NCBI GenBank assembly: GCA_010909165.1
Contig: MU008154.1
Coordinates: forward strand, 682,001-746,000
DNA length: 64,000 nt
Direction of reading: 5' to 3'
Source: Anthoceros angustus
Taxonomy: Eukaryota; Streptophyta; Anthocerotopsida; Anthocerotales; Anthocerotaceae
The notes beneath the pieces were generated by a model that made no database searches, had not been told where the DNA came from, and saw only the letters and a list, made by a program, of their open reading frames with translations. Every line of letters begins with the position of its first letter. Within the stretch, counting starts at the first letter, position 1. Below are positions 9,660 through 20,085 of this stretch, in pieces. A program made the translations under genes and the position numbers.

Positions 9660-11183
9660 TTAGGGACTGCTGAGGAAGTCATGCGACCCCCCCATCCCCA
9701 GACTTTTGACATGACGTTCATGTAGGTCTCTGCCAAGTGCCTTCGTTAAAATATCTGCTGGGTTTTCTTGTGTCGGAACATACTCGAGGTTAATCTTGCC
9801 CTCCTTGATGAGGTCACGTATATTGTGATATTCAACCTCGACGTGCTTGGTCCTCGAATGAAAAACCGGATTTTTAGCTAACGCCATTGATCCTTGATTG
9901 TCAGGCTTGATTGTGGTACATGTAGGTAGGTCTATGCCCATCTCGCTGAAAAGAAGCTTGCACCATGTGACCTCCTTAGCAGCAGCAGTCAGCACTTTGT
10001 ATTCTGCTTCCGTGCTAGATAGAGCTACTGTTGGTTGCTTTTTAGATGACCAGCAAATTGGGCCACCTGCCACACTGACAACATAACCTGAAACAGATTT
10101 TCTGGTGTCTATGTCTCCAGCATAGTCAGAGTCGGTATAAACATCAAGGTCTAAGTTCTGTCCAGGTGTAAACTGGTATTTGATGCCCCTGTGAGGTGTT
10201 CCCTTAAGGTGCCTGAACACACGCTTTACGCATGTCCAGTGTTCTTGTCCCGGGTTCTCCACGAATTGTGAAAGAACTCTTGTAGAGTAAGCAACTTCCA
10301 GCCTTGTAGTGTTAGCAGCATAAATGAGTTTGCCAACACCCTGCCTGTAGGGAATAAGGGCCATCTTCTGTTTTTCTGCATCTGTCTGTGGTGACATCTG
10401 CTTGCTTAGCTTCAGACCACTAGGTAGGGGTGTTGCAGCAGGTTTAGCATCCTTCAGCCCTAAGTGTTCTGCACTGTCGAGAAGGTATCGTGGCTGTGTG
10501 AGTGTAATAACCCGCTTTGTCCTGTTGCGCTGTATGTGAATACCAAGGCAACTCTCAAGTGCACCAAGGTTCGACATCTTAAACTTCGTGGCCAGCACGT
10601 TTGTTATTTGGGTGATAAACTTCGAGTTGTTGCTGGACAGTATCAAGTCATCAACATACACTGCCAGGTAACACACTACATCACCTTTCCTGTAAATGTA
10701 CAGACTGCCATCTGCCTTGCTTTTGACGAAGCCTAAGGCTAACAACTCCTCATCTAGAACTTCATTCCACGCCATAGCAGACTGCTTCAGCCCATATAAC
10801 GTTTTGATGAGTTTTAGGACATGATCTTCTTTCCCCTTAACCTCATAGCCTGGAGGCTGTTGCATATAAATTTCTGTGTCAAGCTTGCCGTTGAGGAAAG
10901 CCGTCTTCACGTCGAACATTTGCAGTTCATAGTCTTTGTACGCTGATACTGCACATAATGCTCGCAGGGTTGCTATCTTCACCACAGGGTCGAAAGTCTC
11001 AAGATAGTCCAGCCCTGGTACTTGGGAAAACCCTCGAGCTACCAGGCGGGCCTTATATCTGTCGAACGTGCCATCAGCCTTCACTTTCAGCTTAAACACC
11101 CACTTGCAAGAAACCATTTTGCATCCTGGAGGTAACTTTGCTAGCTCCCATGTTCCATTTTCGATTAAGGAATCATATTCGGA
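9660..11183 (-). CDS. Copia 1 reverse transcriptase and RNase H
   Basis: A long minus-strand ORF, with Met at 11117 and open to 11183, carries the whole copia RT-RNase H region. It starts with WVFKLKVKADGTFDRYKARL and ARGFSQVPGLDY, followed by the palm segment MFDVKTAFLNG, the catalytic YVDDLIL, then CLGIHIQRN and TQPRYL. RNase H follows, with TDSDYAGD, SSTEAEY and DNQGSMALAKNP, ending at the stop by 9660. Catalytic residues of both enzymes are present. The frame is closed upstream by a TAG at about 11184-11186, which separates it from the integrase half. It copies element RNA into DNA in virus-like particles. It is the best preserved pol segment in the window. Confidence 0.92.
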   Translation of the reverse strand, partial: SEYDSLIENGTWELAKLPPGCKMVSCKWVFKLKVKADGTFDRYKARLVARGFSQVPGLDYLETFDPVVKIATLRALCAVSAYKDYELQMFDVKTAFLNGKLDTEIYMQQPPGYEVKGKEDHVLKLIKTLYGLKQSAMAWNEVLDEELLALGFVKSKADGSLYIYRKGDVVCYLAVYVDDLILSSNNSKFITQITNVLATKFKMSNLGALESCLGIHIQRNRTKRVITLTQPRYLLDSAEHLGLKDAKPAATPLPSGLKLSKQMSPQTDAEKQKMALIPYRQGVGKLIYAANTTRLEVAYSTRVLSQFVENPGQEHWTCVKRVFRHLKGTPHRGIKYQFTPGQNLDLDVYTDSDYAGDIDTRKSVSGYVVSVAGGPICWSSKKQPTVALSSTEAEYKVLTAAAKEVTWCKLLFSEMGIDLPTCTTIKPDNQGSMALAKNPVFHSRTKHVEVEYHNIRDLIKEGKINLEYVPTQENPADILTKALGRDLHERHVKSLGMGGSHDFLSSP

Positions 11184-12692
11184 CTATTTAGCCTTCTTCC
11201 ACTCTGCACTATCAGGCCTGCTCAATGCCTCTTCATAGGACTGTGGCTCTATGGGATCGAGAGCAATTGCAGCATGTGCCCTAGCAGAACGAAAGTCTGG
11301 AGCTTGATAATAGTCAGGAGCTCGTCTTTCTCGAGTGGGATAACGTGGTTCTTGTGATGGGGCTATTGCAGGTTCAGGCTGGGTTTTAACATGATCATCC
11401 TCATGTGCTTCAGCTTGATCATCCTCAACCTCAGAGACAGCATCTGGAGCTTTGGGCTCTGGAGGATGGTGGTCCTGCAAATTATCTGGCTGATCTGGCA
11501 AAGTTTCGCCGGTCAGGCATAGCAGGTTGTGGATGTTCATCATCATATTCTTTTCCGACTGAGAAGTTGTTCCCTCCTGCAGGAGCGGCATCCTGGAGAG
11601 CGGGAGCCTGAGTGCCATGGTCAGTGAGATCAAAGTGAGACACATCGGCCAGAGGATCATCATCATCTGCAGAGGTTGAAAGGTCTGGAGCATTCTGAAC
11701 TCCTCCCACTGACGCCCAAGTGCGTGTCTCGTCAAATGTAACACTTCGAGCATAGATGACCTTGTTGGAGGGTACATCATATAGCTTGTAAGCTTTTATC
11801 CCCTCCGTGTAACCTAGCATCAACAACTTGCGAGCCTTGTTCTGAAACTTCTTTCGTTTCTCTTTAGGAATGAAGGCGTACGCAAGACATCCGAAAGTCC
11901 TCAAGTGAAGTATTGAAGGCTTCCGTCCTGTAAAGGCTTCATAGGGTGTCATCCCAACAACTGAATTTGTGGGCAGCCTGTTGCGAAGGTAGGTTGCGGT
12001 CATGAGAGCTCCAAGATGTAAGGAAAACTGAGCTGCAGAAGTAAAGAGGAGATTGCCTCCTAAATGATTCATGTGCCTCTGCGACTCCATCTCAGGAGTG
12101 TAGACAACTGTGAGTTGTCGTCCTATGCCTTCAGCTAGGCAGTAGTCATGGAATTCCTTAGAGGTAAATTCACCCCCATTGTCAGACCGAAGTGTCTTCA
12201 AAGACTTCCCTGTCCATCTCTCAACATATTTGATATACTGTTTGAAGTAGTTAAAGCATTGGCTTTTGTTCTGCAGGATATAGGTGGTGACAAATCTGGT
12301 CTTGTCATCGGTGAACGTCAGAAAGTATCGTCCACCACCTATGGATGCTTGTGAGAGAGGGCCACACAGGTCAGTATGTACGAGCTCAAGAATGTCTGCA
12401 GCTCGGTGAGGGGCCTTATTTCCTGGCGGCCAGCCGCTTTTGACAACACACACACGCTCACAACAGGTAGGCGCTCAAAGGGCCTATCTGTCCATCTTGA
12501 CATGTATCACTGCATACTAACTCGCAGCTTGGCTGTATGAGGGTGACCTAGGCGTGCATGCCCCAACTTAGCTTTTTGATCTGCGTGCAGGCTTGGGAGA
12601 CGCCTGCAAGATGGGACTGCCATCTCCACTGTATGTAGACCTAAATGCATCATGGTCTGATGACCCATAGGCAAGTATCTTCCTATGATCAT
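11184..12692 (-). pseudogene. Copia 1 integrase and linker, frameshifted
   Basis: Pieces run from the zinc-binding end (12507-12692, HARLGHPHTAKL) through the core ORF 11482-12453 to a linker ORF 11184-11780. The core has HTDLCGPLSQASIGGGRYF and LRSDNGGEF, giving the first two catalytic aspartates. Where copia integrases show NGVVERxN the sequence reads YTPEMESQRHMNH, so the third catalytic residue (Glu) is lost or out of frame. The C-terminal AFIPKEKRKKF and GYTEGIKAYKLYD segment is intact. The linker is acidic and ends in a TAG before RT. At least two frameshifts and one stop make it inactive. Confidence 0.85.
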
Positions 12693-13197
12693 AAGCGTCT
12701 ATCACCTGGCATTCTGTCCTAGTGAACAAAACATGACTGTTATTATCAGCATTCAGCCTTCTAACTGATATGAGATTTCTTGTCATGTCTGGCACGTAAT
12801 ACACATCCTGCAATGTGAGGGTGACTCCAGATGGAACTGACAAGTCTATCGTGCCACGACCAGGAGATACTAGGGATCTATCATCACCTAGGTACACATA
12901 CTGATCCTTAACTGGTCTGTATGTCTTGTATGCATTTCTGTCAAAACAGATATGCGCAATAGCGCCTGTATCTAGATACCACTTAACAAATGGTCTAACA
13001 TCAACCTTGGATGACAGGCATGTAGGGAGCAAGAGTGGACTAGCAAACTCCCTTGTCCCAACGGTAAGGGCAGATGGAGTGTTTTGCTTTTTGACCACCA
13101 CGTGACCTTCAAAGATCGGACCCTCCTTGAGGAACCCGTGATTGCTTCTTGCGACACCACGCTCCCAAAGGACTGAGAATTTTGGCACCAATGGCAA
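12568..13197 (-). pseudogene. Copia 1 aspartic protease and gag-pre-integrase region
   Basis: This 209-residue ORF contains the protease active site WYLDTGAIAHIC (Asp-Thr-Gly) and downstream LISVRRLNADNNSHVLF, the usual copia stretch between protease and the integrase zinc finger. It is joined to gag by a frameshift in the knuckle region (near 13180-13205) and to the HARLGHPH segment by another. The enzyme would process the Gag-Pol polyprotein. Confidence 0.85.
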
Positions 13198-13199
13198 GT

Positions 13200-14177
13200 A
13201 CCTGACTTTTTACTCTTCTTGTTAGAGTTGGTGGCAGCAGAGTTGCTTGAGCCTGCAGCAGGAGCTCCTTGCGAGCCTCCTCTGTTGGAACGAGAAGAAC
13301 TTGCTCCTCCTCGTCCTTGTGACTGGTATCTCCCACTTCCTCTCCCACGTCCAGATGTGTACAAAGCCTGCTGTTTGCCTGAACGTTTCTGGTTGCCCTT
13401 AGAGGCTTCTTCTTCCAGCAAAACTCCAACAAACTCAGCAAAGCTTGTTTCTAGCAGTGTCACTTTAGCAGCTTGTGCTAACTTAGTCACTAGCGAGGGA
13501 CCTGTGTGTGAATAAAATTCGACTGTGACTCCGCAATGTAGAGCATCGAACATGGACAGCTGTTTGTCCTTCATGGTTTCCCCTGAGGCTTCTTCTAACC
13601 TAGAGGCAAGTGTTCTGAATACTCCTATGTGTTTTTCAATGGAATCTCCATCCTTCATCTTCAAGTTATGGAGACTGCGCATTGCTGCCATGACAGAGGC
13701 GTCATTTCTTCCAGAAAACAGGTCTCGCAAACGTGTCCAAATCTCCTCAGCAGTCTTGGCCCCTCCAGTCTGTCTCAACATCTCAGATGTTAGCCCAGAC
13801 CGGATCAGGAACATAGCAGCATCATTTTTGACCTGCCACGCCTCAGCTTCGGATCCTTCAGACAAAGGTTTGGTCTCGATGCCCGTAGCAACTTTCCACA
13901 ACCTTCTGTTTTGCAAAGCACCTTGCATCCGGATGACCCAGATGTCATAATCAGTCCCGTTGAATCTGTCCTCTTTCCGGAACCCATCTCCAGCAATACT
14001 GGCTGTTTCTGACATGTTGAAAATATTGTCAAACTTCGTTGTGTTGTCAGGTTCGGGTCCCGATTCAAATCGTGGATGTGATTCGGTATCGATCGTGATC
14101 GTGAACAGGTCAAGGATCGTATTGCCTTCGTGTTCTTCCTTCCTACGCGAGGCATAGGGCATGCTCACATGCAACAA
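13200..14177 (-). CDS. Copia 1 gag
   Basis: The minus-strand ORF from 14177 contains FNGTDYDIWVIRMQGAL (the conserved start of copia Gag, F-x-G-x-x-Y-x-x-W), a helical UBN2-type capsid region with LHNLKMKDGDSIEKHIGVF and a Gly/Arg/Ser-rich nucleocapsid-like tail (TSGRGRGSGRYQSQGRGG). A zinc knuckle begins TCHWCQ but is then frameshifted. Several in-frame methionines exist; MSETASIAGDGF at about 14015 is also a plausible start because homology begins just after it. Gag packages the element RNA into cytoplasmic particles. Confidence 0.85.
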
Positions 14178-14198
14178 AGGGAACTAAATGATGTCTAA

Positions 14199-14780
14199 TC
14201 ACAGAATGTGAGCAGGGTAAGCATTTCCTGCCATTCCTAATTCTGCCAATTGCAGCGTGTCTTGCTGTGCTAGACGTCTTTCTATTTTATTGTTTCTAGA
14301 CTCCCATCTATTAAAGGAGTATGTAGCACAAGAGGGACAGGAGTTAGGTGTATCAAACCTATGTCTCCTACTTGTATTGACAACCTTCCTGCATGCAACT
14401 CCTCGTGAGATGGGGTTAGCAAGCAGCTGTGGCTTCAACAGGGTCAGAAGCTTAAAATCCAAGTGAGAAATCTGCTCTTTCAAATCTTGTAAGTCAACGT
14501 TAGCAGCTATCACCTTTCTGCCTATTGATTTGCAGTTCCTGTCGATATGCTGCTCATGTGACTCAAGTCTGGTCACAAGTTGTGTGACTCCTGTGTGTGG
14601 TGTGACCTGCGTTGTTAGGAAAGCTCTGGGCTGGCCGTTACCGTCAAACGCACGTTGCACACGTACTTCAGGCAGATTCAAAGGATTTCTGGCTGTAGGA
14701 GCAAATCCCAAGTGCCTCTCTTCAGGATACAGCACTTCAAGGATTGAATCAAAAGCTTCATGCGATTACATTGCATGAAA
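14199..14780 (-). CDS. Hypothetical ORF in the copia 1 leader
   Basis: A 178-residue ORF (Met at 14735, open to about 14780) lies between the PBS and gag on the coding strand of copia 1, ending about 22 bp before the gag ORF. It contains a heptad-like stretch (VTRLESHEQHIDRNCKSIGR ... LQDLKEQISHLDFKLL) that could form a coiled coil. I do not recognise a family. It could be an extra element protein, an N-terminal Gag extension broken from gag by an indel, or chance. Copia 2 is truncated before this point and cannot help. Confidence 0.4.
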
Positions 14781-15274
14781 AGTGGCGAGCGATTCACGTC
14801 CACCCGATAGCTCTAAAGAGTTGTTCAAGTGTTAGGGATCACATGCTTGCCCCGCGCGATTCTGCCTTTGTGGAATCCTCAGGCGCGCCTGTTGGCCTTG
14901 ATTATGTGCCATCTACAATGGCCTGAACTCTAGTTGCCAGAATGCTTTCTAAATGCATTCTGAATTTGTTTTGTGTAAATTACTTTAATTTCTTCATGCA
15001 ATTTGCCAAATCTGGCAGTTGTCCTAGTGTGCCTTTGCCAGAATTGCTCAAAGTAGCAGTCTGATACAAGACGCACTAGGATGCACTCCTAGATCTGCAA
15101 ACTTGTATGATTCTTTTAAAGAAAACAACTCAAAGTTCAGTTCTTGATTTTTATTTGCTTTTCTTGCTTAAAACCTATTTTCTAAACAAGAAATAGCCAA
15201 AGATACATGTTTGTGCATATCTCTCCATGCACAATTTAATGTGCATTCTCTAGAATGCAATCCACATAGTCATA
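14781..15274 (-). other. Copia 1 5' untranslated leader
   Basis: About 490 bp between the PBS and the leader ORF. I see no ORF of note. The imperfect words ttgccagaat and ctaggatgcactcct recur a few times (14934-15100). Confidence 0.5.
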
Positions 15275-15286
15275 GCTCTGATACCA
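15275..15286 (-). other. Primer-binding site, initiator tRNA-Met
   Basis: The minus strand reads tggtatcagagc directly inside the 5' LTR, the standard PBS of plant Ty1/copia elements, complementary to the 3' end of initiator tRNA-Met. Confidence 0.92.
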
Positions 15287-15541
15287 TGACAATTTATATG
15301 GTATATGTGGATCAATTAAACACTTAGAATAATTACATTGTATATTGTATCAACAAGAAGTTAATGCCTAATGAACGAAAAGACAACTTAATTTAATAAA
15401 CCAAAAGGTATGACTATTCAGCTAACGGACGTAACCCTAGCGAACAGGTATTAACTTAAATAACCTCATGTTCACACTAAGTATATAAAAGGAAGCTAAA
15501 ACCCTAAACCCTTATCATGATTCAACATATATATCTCATCA
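15287..15541 (-). repeat. 5' LTR of copia 1
   Basis: This 255-bp LTR matches 8269-8522 almost base for base (differences such as aacgg for aatgg, ggaagc for ggtagc, and ttcaac for ttcagc). Confidence 0.92.
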
Positions 15542-16168
15542 AGTTCCCTGGGCATTGCCACACACCCAAAGCAAAGCAACTTCACAGCAACCATTCACAA
15601 GGGGAGCAACTCGTTAGGCACTGAGGAGCAGCAGTCCTCCACCAAGCACCGACCACGCGACTTCCTCTCTCTACGACTGCGTTGGCTCAAGACGGAGTTC
15701 CTTTACAAGAGCAAAGGGCTCACGAGTATGGAAGCGCAAGACATGATACTTTACTTTGTGAAATCCTCCTTAGCAACTTCACCTAAGAGCATCCTTAAAG
15801 GATGTCAGTCTATCTCACCTATCCTTCCTATTCTCTCCTAGTTCATTAATGGCCTTTGACCATACCTAGTCCTAATCCTGCTGAGGTAGGGACGTCCTGT
15901 GGATTGGCTCTCTCGCCCTCCTTTTGCTCCTGTCCCCTCCCCAAATTATGTCTTCTTCCTAGCTTGTGGGGCAAGTACTATGTTGCCCCTCCCTCCTGCT
16001 CCGCGGGGCGGCGTCCTGATCCCTCTCATCATCCAGCAATCGCGCCCCCGCCACGCCCTCAGGCGTCCTTGCTTCTACCTTCCGCGATCTGGCAGTGCTC
16101 CTTCCATCAACACCCTACCGCGGTAGTCTGGTAGACTACCGGGGTAGTCTGACCCTCATTCTTTCCTT
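15542..16168. other. Spacer between copia 1 and copia 2, no gene seen
   Basis: About 630 bp without recognisable coding sequence. It is pyrimidine-rich from about 15780. It holds a cluster of ctaccgcggtag-type palindromes at its right end. It may be the far side of the site where copia 1 inserted, but it does not visibly continue the gypsy B LTR. Confidence 0.4.
16114..16152. repeat. Palindromic GGTAG/CTACC cluster
   Basis: The sequence ctaccgcggtagtctggta is followed by gactaccggggtagtctg: three short hairpins built from ctacc and ggtag with tagtct spacers. A longer array of the same type occurs at 23650-23815. Confidence 0.6.
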
Positions 16169-16275
16169 TCTTCCTCCCATGTGATGCTTTTGATCACCGG
16201 AAGGTCTCAGCTTATGGATCATCTAATTAAGATCTTTTCCGTCTTCACACAAATATTGGTGTTGCCCAAACCCAC

Positions 16276-17463
16276 TTGGCTTCACAGGCTCCAGACGCCT
16301 CTGCAAAACAGATTGACAAAGCCAAGTTATGGCATGCCCGTTTAGGTCATCCCCATAGTGCTAAGCTGCAGAAGCTAGCTACTAGTGATGTTTATTATGA
16401 TGGCAAGATAGGCACTCTGCCACCCTTACCTTTGTGTGAAGCGTGTGTGTTTTCCAAGCGGCACCAGGCAGCTTTCAAGAACAAGACTCCACATCGAGCT
16501 TCAGAATTTCTTGAATTGGTTCACACTGATATATGTGGGCCTCTCTCACAGCCTTCCCTTGGTGGCGGTCGATATTTCCTTACGTTCACTGACGACAAAA
16601 CACGTTTTGTTATAGCCTACGTCCTGAAGGCTAAGAGTGAATGCTTCTTTCTTTTCAAAGACTATTTGAAGTATGTAGAGAGATGGATTGGAAAACAATT
16701 AAAGACCCTTCGATCTGACAATGGTGGTGAATACACATCTAATGAGTTTCAAGCCTATTGTGCAAATGAAGGGATAGGCAGACAACTTACCGTTGTTTAC
16801 ACGCCACAACAGAATGGTGTAGTCGAACGCTTGAATCTCACCCTTCAAGAGATGATTTCATCTTTGCTACATCAAGCTTCTCTGCCTCTTCCTTATTGGG
16901 CTAAGGCTCTTATGACAGCTGTTTACCTTACAAACAGGTTGCCTACTACTGCTGTAGACGGACAGACACCTTTTGAAGCTTTCTTTGGCATAAAACCTTC
17001 TCTCCAACATCTTCGCACATTTGGATGCATTGCTTATGCTTTTATTCCCAAGGAGAAGCGGAAGAAGCTATCTGCAAAGGCACAAAGACTTCTCATGATC
17101 GGTTATACTGAAGGGATCAAGGCATATAAACTCTATGATGCCTCCCGTGATAAGGTGGTCTACTCACGTAGTGTTACTTTTGACGAAGGGCGCTTTTGGA
17201 CAACAGTGGGAGCTGCTCCCACCTATGAGGAGGATGATTACCTTTCTGCCCTCCCTGATGTCACTATCTTTGATGATTCTACTCTCGAGTCGATTGCTCC
17301 TGCAGGGGGGGAAGAGCAGCAAAATGATGAGCAGGCAGTAGAGATAGAAACTGTTGATTTTGCTGATCAGCAGCAGCAACCTCCAATTGACATTCGGCCA
17401 TATCCACCTGATCCAGCTGATGATGATGCTGATGATCCGACGACTGGCGCATCTCCGGCGTGA
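16276..17463 (+). CDS. Copia 2 integrase
   Basis: The 395-residue ORF starts just before the zinc finger (LWHARLGHPHSAKLQKL ... CEACVFSKRHQ, an HHCC finger). The catalytic core shows all three acidic residues in context: HTDICGPLSQPSLGGGRYF, LRSDNGGEY and QNGVVERLN. The conserved segment TFGCIAYAFIPKEKRKK and GYTEGIKAYKLYD follows, then an acidic, Gln/Asp-rich linker (ADDDADDPTTG). The true reading frame enters from upstream (about 16169), with a TAA near 16230. Integrase inserts element cDNA into the genome. Unlike copia 1, the D,D,E set looks intact. Confidence 0.9.
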   Translation: MASQAPDASAKQIDKAKLWHARLGHPHSAKLQKLATSDVYYDGKIGTLPPLPLCEACVFSKRHQAAFKNKTPHRASEFLELVHTDICGPLSQPSLGGGRYFLTFTDDKTRFVIAYVLKAKSECFFLFKDYLKYVERWIGKQLKTLRSDNGGEYTSNEFQAYCANEGIGRQLTVVYTPQQNGVVERLNLTLQEMISSLLHQASLPLPYWAKALMTAVYLTNRLPTTAVDGQTPFEAFFGIKPSLQHLRTFGCIAYAFIPKEKRKKLSAKAQRLLMIGYTEGIKAYKLYDASRDKVVYSRSVTFDEGRFWTTVGAAPTYEEDDYLSALPDVTIFDDSTLESIAPAGGEEQQNDEQAVEIETVDFADQQQQPPIDIRPYPPDPADDDADDPTTGASPA

Positions 17464-18144
17464 TTTTGATGATGTTCAAGACTCGAACAAGCTCCAAAAC
17501 GTCGTTATCCTACAAGGGAACGACGTGCTCCAGATTATTATCAAGCTCCAGAATTTAGAGCAACTTCTTCCCATGTTCACGTACATTCTGCCCTGGATCC
17601 CATAGAGCCACAAACTTTCCAGGAAGCCTTGAGCAGACCTGATCACAAAGAGTGGGAGAAGGTAATAAAATCAGAGTATGACTCATTGATTGAGAATGGC
17701 ACATGGGAGATAGCCAAACTGCCACCAGGCAGAAAAATGTCTCGTGCAAATGGGTGTTTAAGCTAAAAGTCAAGGTTGATGGTACCTTTGATAGGTATAA
17801 GGCCCGGCTTGTTGCGAGAGGTTTCTCTCAAGTTCCAGGACTTGACTATTTTGAGACTTTCGCTCCAGTTGTAAAGCTAGCAACCCTGCGCACCATATGT
17901 GCCATATCAACTTACAAAGATTATGAGCTGCAGATGTTTGATGTCAAAACTGCATTTCTTAATGGAAAGCTTGATACTGAAATCTATATGCAGCAACCTC
18001 CTGGTTATGAGGTAAAGGGCAAAGAAGAATATGCTTGCAAACTAATTAAATGCCTGTACAGACTGAAATAGTCAGCTATGAAGTGGAATGAAGAGCTGGA
18101 CAGAGAACTACTAGCTCTAGGATTCACTAAAAGCAATGCTGATG
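17464..18144 (+). pseudogene. Copia 2 reverse transcriptase, first half
   Basis: After a frameshifted linker, the ORF 17703-18071 carries CKWVFKLKVKVDGTFDRYKA, ARGFSQVPGLDY, FDVKTAFLNGKLDTEIYMQQ and LIKCLYRLK, then a TAG. The same frame continues (SAMKWNEELDRELLALGF) to codon GAT at 18141-18143, where the LTR-like insertion begins. The stop and the insertion abolish function. Confidence 0.88.
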
Positions 18145-20085
18145 TGTAAACTATCTGGATTTCGAAACTCCCTGTTGGATTGTGTCTTTGAGTGATTTTT
18201 TGTTTTTTTCTGCTAAGTTTGGTGTCAAAACGAGCTAGGTTGTCAGTAGGAAGGGATATTTATACTAGAAAGTGTCCTTGACCTATGAGTTTTTGGGTTG
18301 TTTCGGGTTGAATAATAATCGGTCCTTAGACTATGAACTCGATACTCCTTGGCCTTTGGTCTAATATCAATATCTAATAGAAAGTCTATATATGTGGGAG
18401 GGGGTCCCCATATTTGGCGTAGGTCCAGGCTAGAGGTCGAACCAACCGAAGTTGAACTGGTGTGTGGTCGCCGATCGTGGGACTATGTTTCAAGACGGTT
18501 GGCGAACCGGGCGGTCGTGGAAGGAAGGAGCGGTCGCGAAGAAGAAGTGGTAGCGGTTTGCCATCGTAGAGTTTCCGGGAAATATAACCCTAAGGGAACT
18601 CGAAGGCAGGGGCGGGCCGGGTAGCTCCAGACGATCCCCGACTGTGGCACGAGCTCGCACGAGGTCAGAAGGGCAGCGTGGCGGGAGCTCGCGATTCTCG
18701 GAAGGAAGAAACCCCGGGGATTGACCAAGTTGGAGATTCCGAGGCAGTTATCAGCAATCGAGGCGTGGGCGTGAGGGTTTTGCAGAGCATGGCGCCCAAG
18801 GTTGCAGCAGAATTAACGCCTAATGGCCAAATATGGACCATTGGAGGGTCCGAGGTGGAGGATTGGTGAGGGAGCTGGGACTTGGGATCATGGAAAACAA
18901 AGGAGAGTTTATGGGAGGATTTTCCAGATAAACGAGGAAGGAGGACCCAAAAGAAGAAAGGACGAAGGGCCAACCAAATCGGAGGGGAGTGCGGAGATAA
19001 CATGGGAGTAGTGGCATCCTAGGAATAGAACTTTGGATAGGATGCCATCTTGGACCTAAGGCCCGAAATTGTAGGGCGCCTTCGCTCAGCTTTTAGGACG
19101 AAAGTGGCTATGACTCAAAGAATTGTATAAAGGGGCTTGGTGCCCCTCACATCGAGCAACTCTGGTTGAGATCCCCACGCCGCCTGTGGCTGTGGAGACG
19201 TCCGATTGACAGAGGTGGTGTGCGCGAGACGCCCTAGGGGTGGTAGAGCTTGCTGCAACCGGGGAGGAGGGGTGATAGAGCAATCTTGGCCGACAAAGGA
19301 GGAGGAAACCAAGGGATTGGGGGGCGGTCCGGAGCTTGCTCGTAACGCCCGCCAGGACGCCTGGGGTTCTTCTTTCCTTCACCCTTGTTCCCGTAGTTGT
19401 GTTCAAATTGAGAGAGAAGTGTTGAGTGGATGGTTGGAAGCTGGGCGAATTGAGGGAGAGAGAGAGAGAGAAGATTGGGTGAAGGAGTGATTGAACATCA
19501 GATGGCGAGGTGTAAGAGGAGTTGAGAAGGGAATTAATTGAGAGACTAGGAGATTTGTGTGGATCCAAAATAATCCAAACCGTGTGGAAGTGTGCACAAG
19601 AGGAAACAGATTCCTTGTGGAATTGTGTGAGGGTGGCGCCTTTGTGTGTGTGGAGAACGGTTGAGAGGATTGGTCTAGGAATTGTGTGTGCATGAAGTGT
19701 GGAGTGCCAAATAAAGTCCGATCAGTGAGCACGGTAGCGTGCGGGGATCGCGCTGGCGCCGAGATGAGTTGCTAGGGTTTGGTGGGACCCACCTCGTAGT
19801 CAAGCCACCGGTAGTGGAATGAGTGGAATAGATTTGTCGTGGAATAGATTTTGGTCGTGGAATGAGACCGGGTGGAATGAGATTGGTAGTTGGACAAGTC
19901 GGGAGGTAGTAGTAGTTGAGTAGATAGGTAAGAGGAGTGTAAGTCCCGACTTAGGCAAAGGTCGAGTGATAGAAGTTAGCGCCTCGGCACAAACCATTCC
20001 CTTGGGAGCGAATCCTAGGCCTACAACGACATTGAGGGTGAATGTGGACCTCACGGTGTCCCTAGACACAAATTCACACTCCACA
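18145..20085. mobile_element. Solo-LTR-like insertion in copia 2 RT
   Basis: The 1,941-bp insert begins TGTAAACT and ends CTCCACA (TGT...ACA termini) and is flanked on both sides by the 5-bp sequence tgatg (18140-18144 and 20086-20090). Reading from one side to the other across a single tgatg restores the RT frame exactly, so the limits are firm. There is no gag-pol inside and no second internal copy, which fits a solo LTR left by recombination of a larger, probably Ty3/gypsy, element, or a non-autonomous element. A (ga)n tract lies near 19450-19470. Short ORFs on both strands show no motifs. Confidence 0.8.

Larger units (their letters stand above)
8269..15541 (-). mobile_element. Ty1/copia element 1, complete but damaged
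   Basis: A 7.27-kb copia element on the minus strand. It has two near-identical LTRs (8269-8522 and 15287-15541), an initiator-tRNA-Met PBS beside the right LTR, a purine tract beside the left LTR, and gag, protease, integrase, RT and RNase H in copia order. An additional ORF on the opposite strand fills the space between RNase H and the 3' LTR. The LTRs differ at only a few positions, so insertion was fairly recent, yet pol has frameshifts and a stop. The 5-bp flanks (cgaga left, agttc right) are not a target duplication. Confidence 0.9.

Noticed and set aside
13219-13950. Plus-strand ORFs opposite copia 1 gag
   Set aside because: Shadow frames of a clearly recognisable gag on the minus strand. 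Unlike the ORF at 8539-9642 they have no counterpart elsewhere.
17135-17497. Met/Leu/Ile-rich ORFs opposite the copia 2 linker
   Set aside because: Antisense or shifted readings of the acidic integrase-RT linker.
18349-19732. ORFs inside the 1.94-kb insertion
   Set aside because: Short, on both strands, with no shared motif. The insertion has LTR ends and no coding core.
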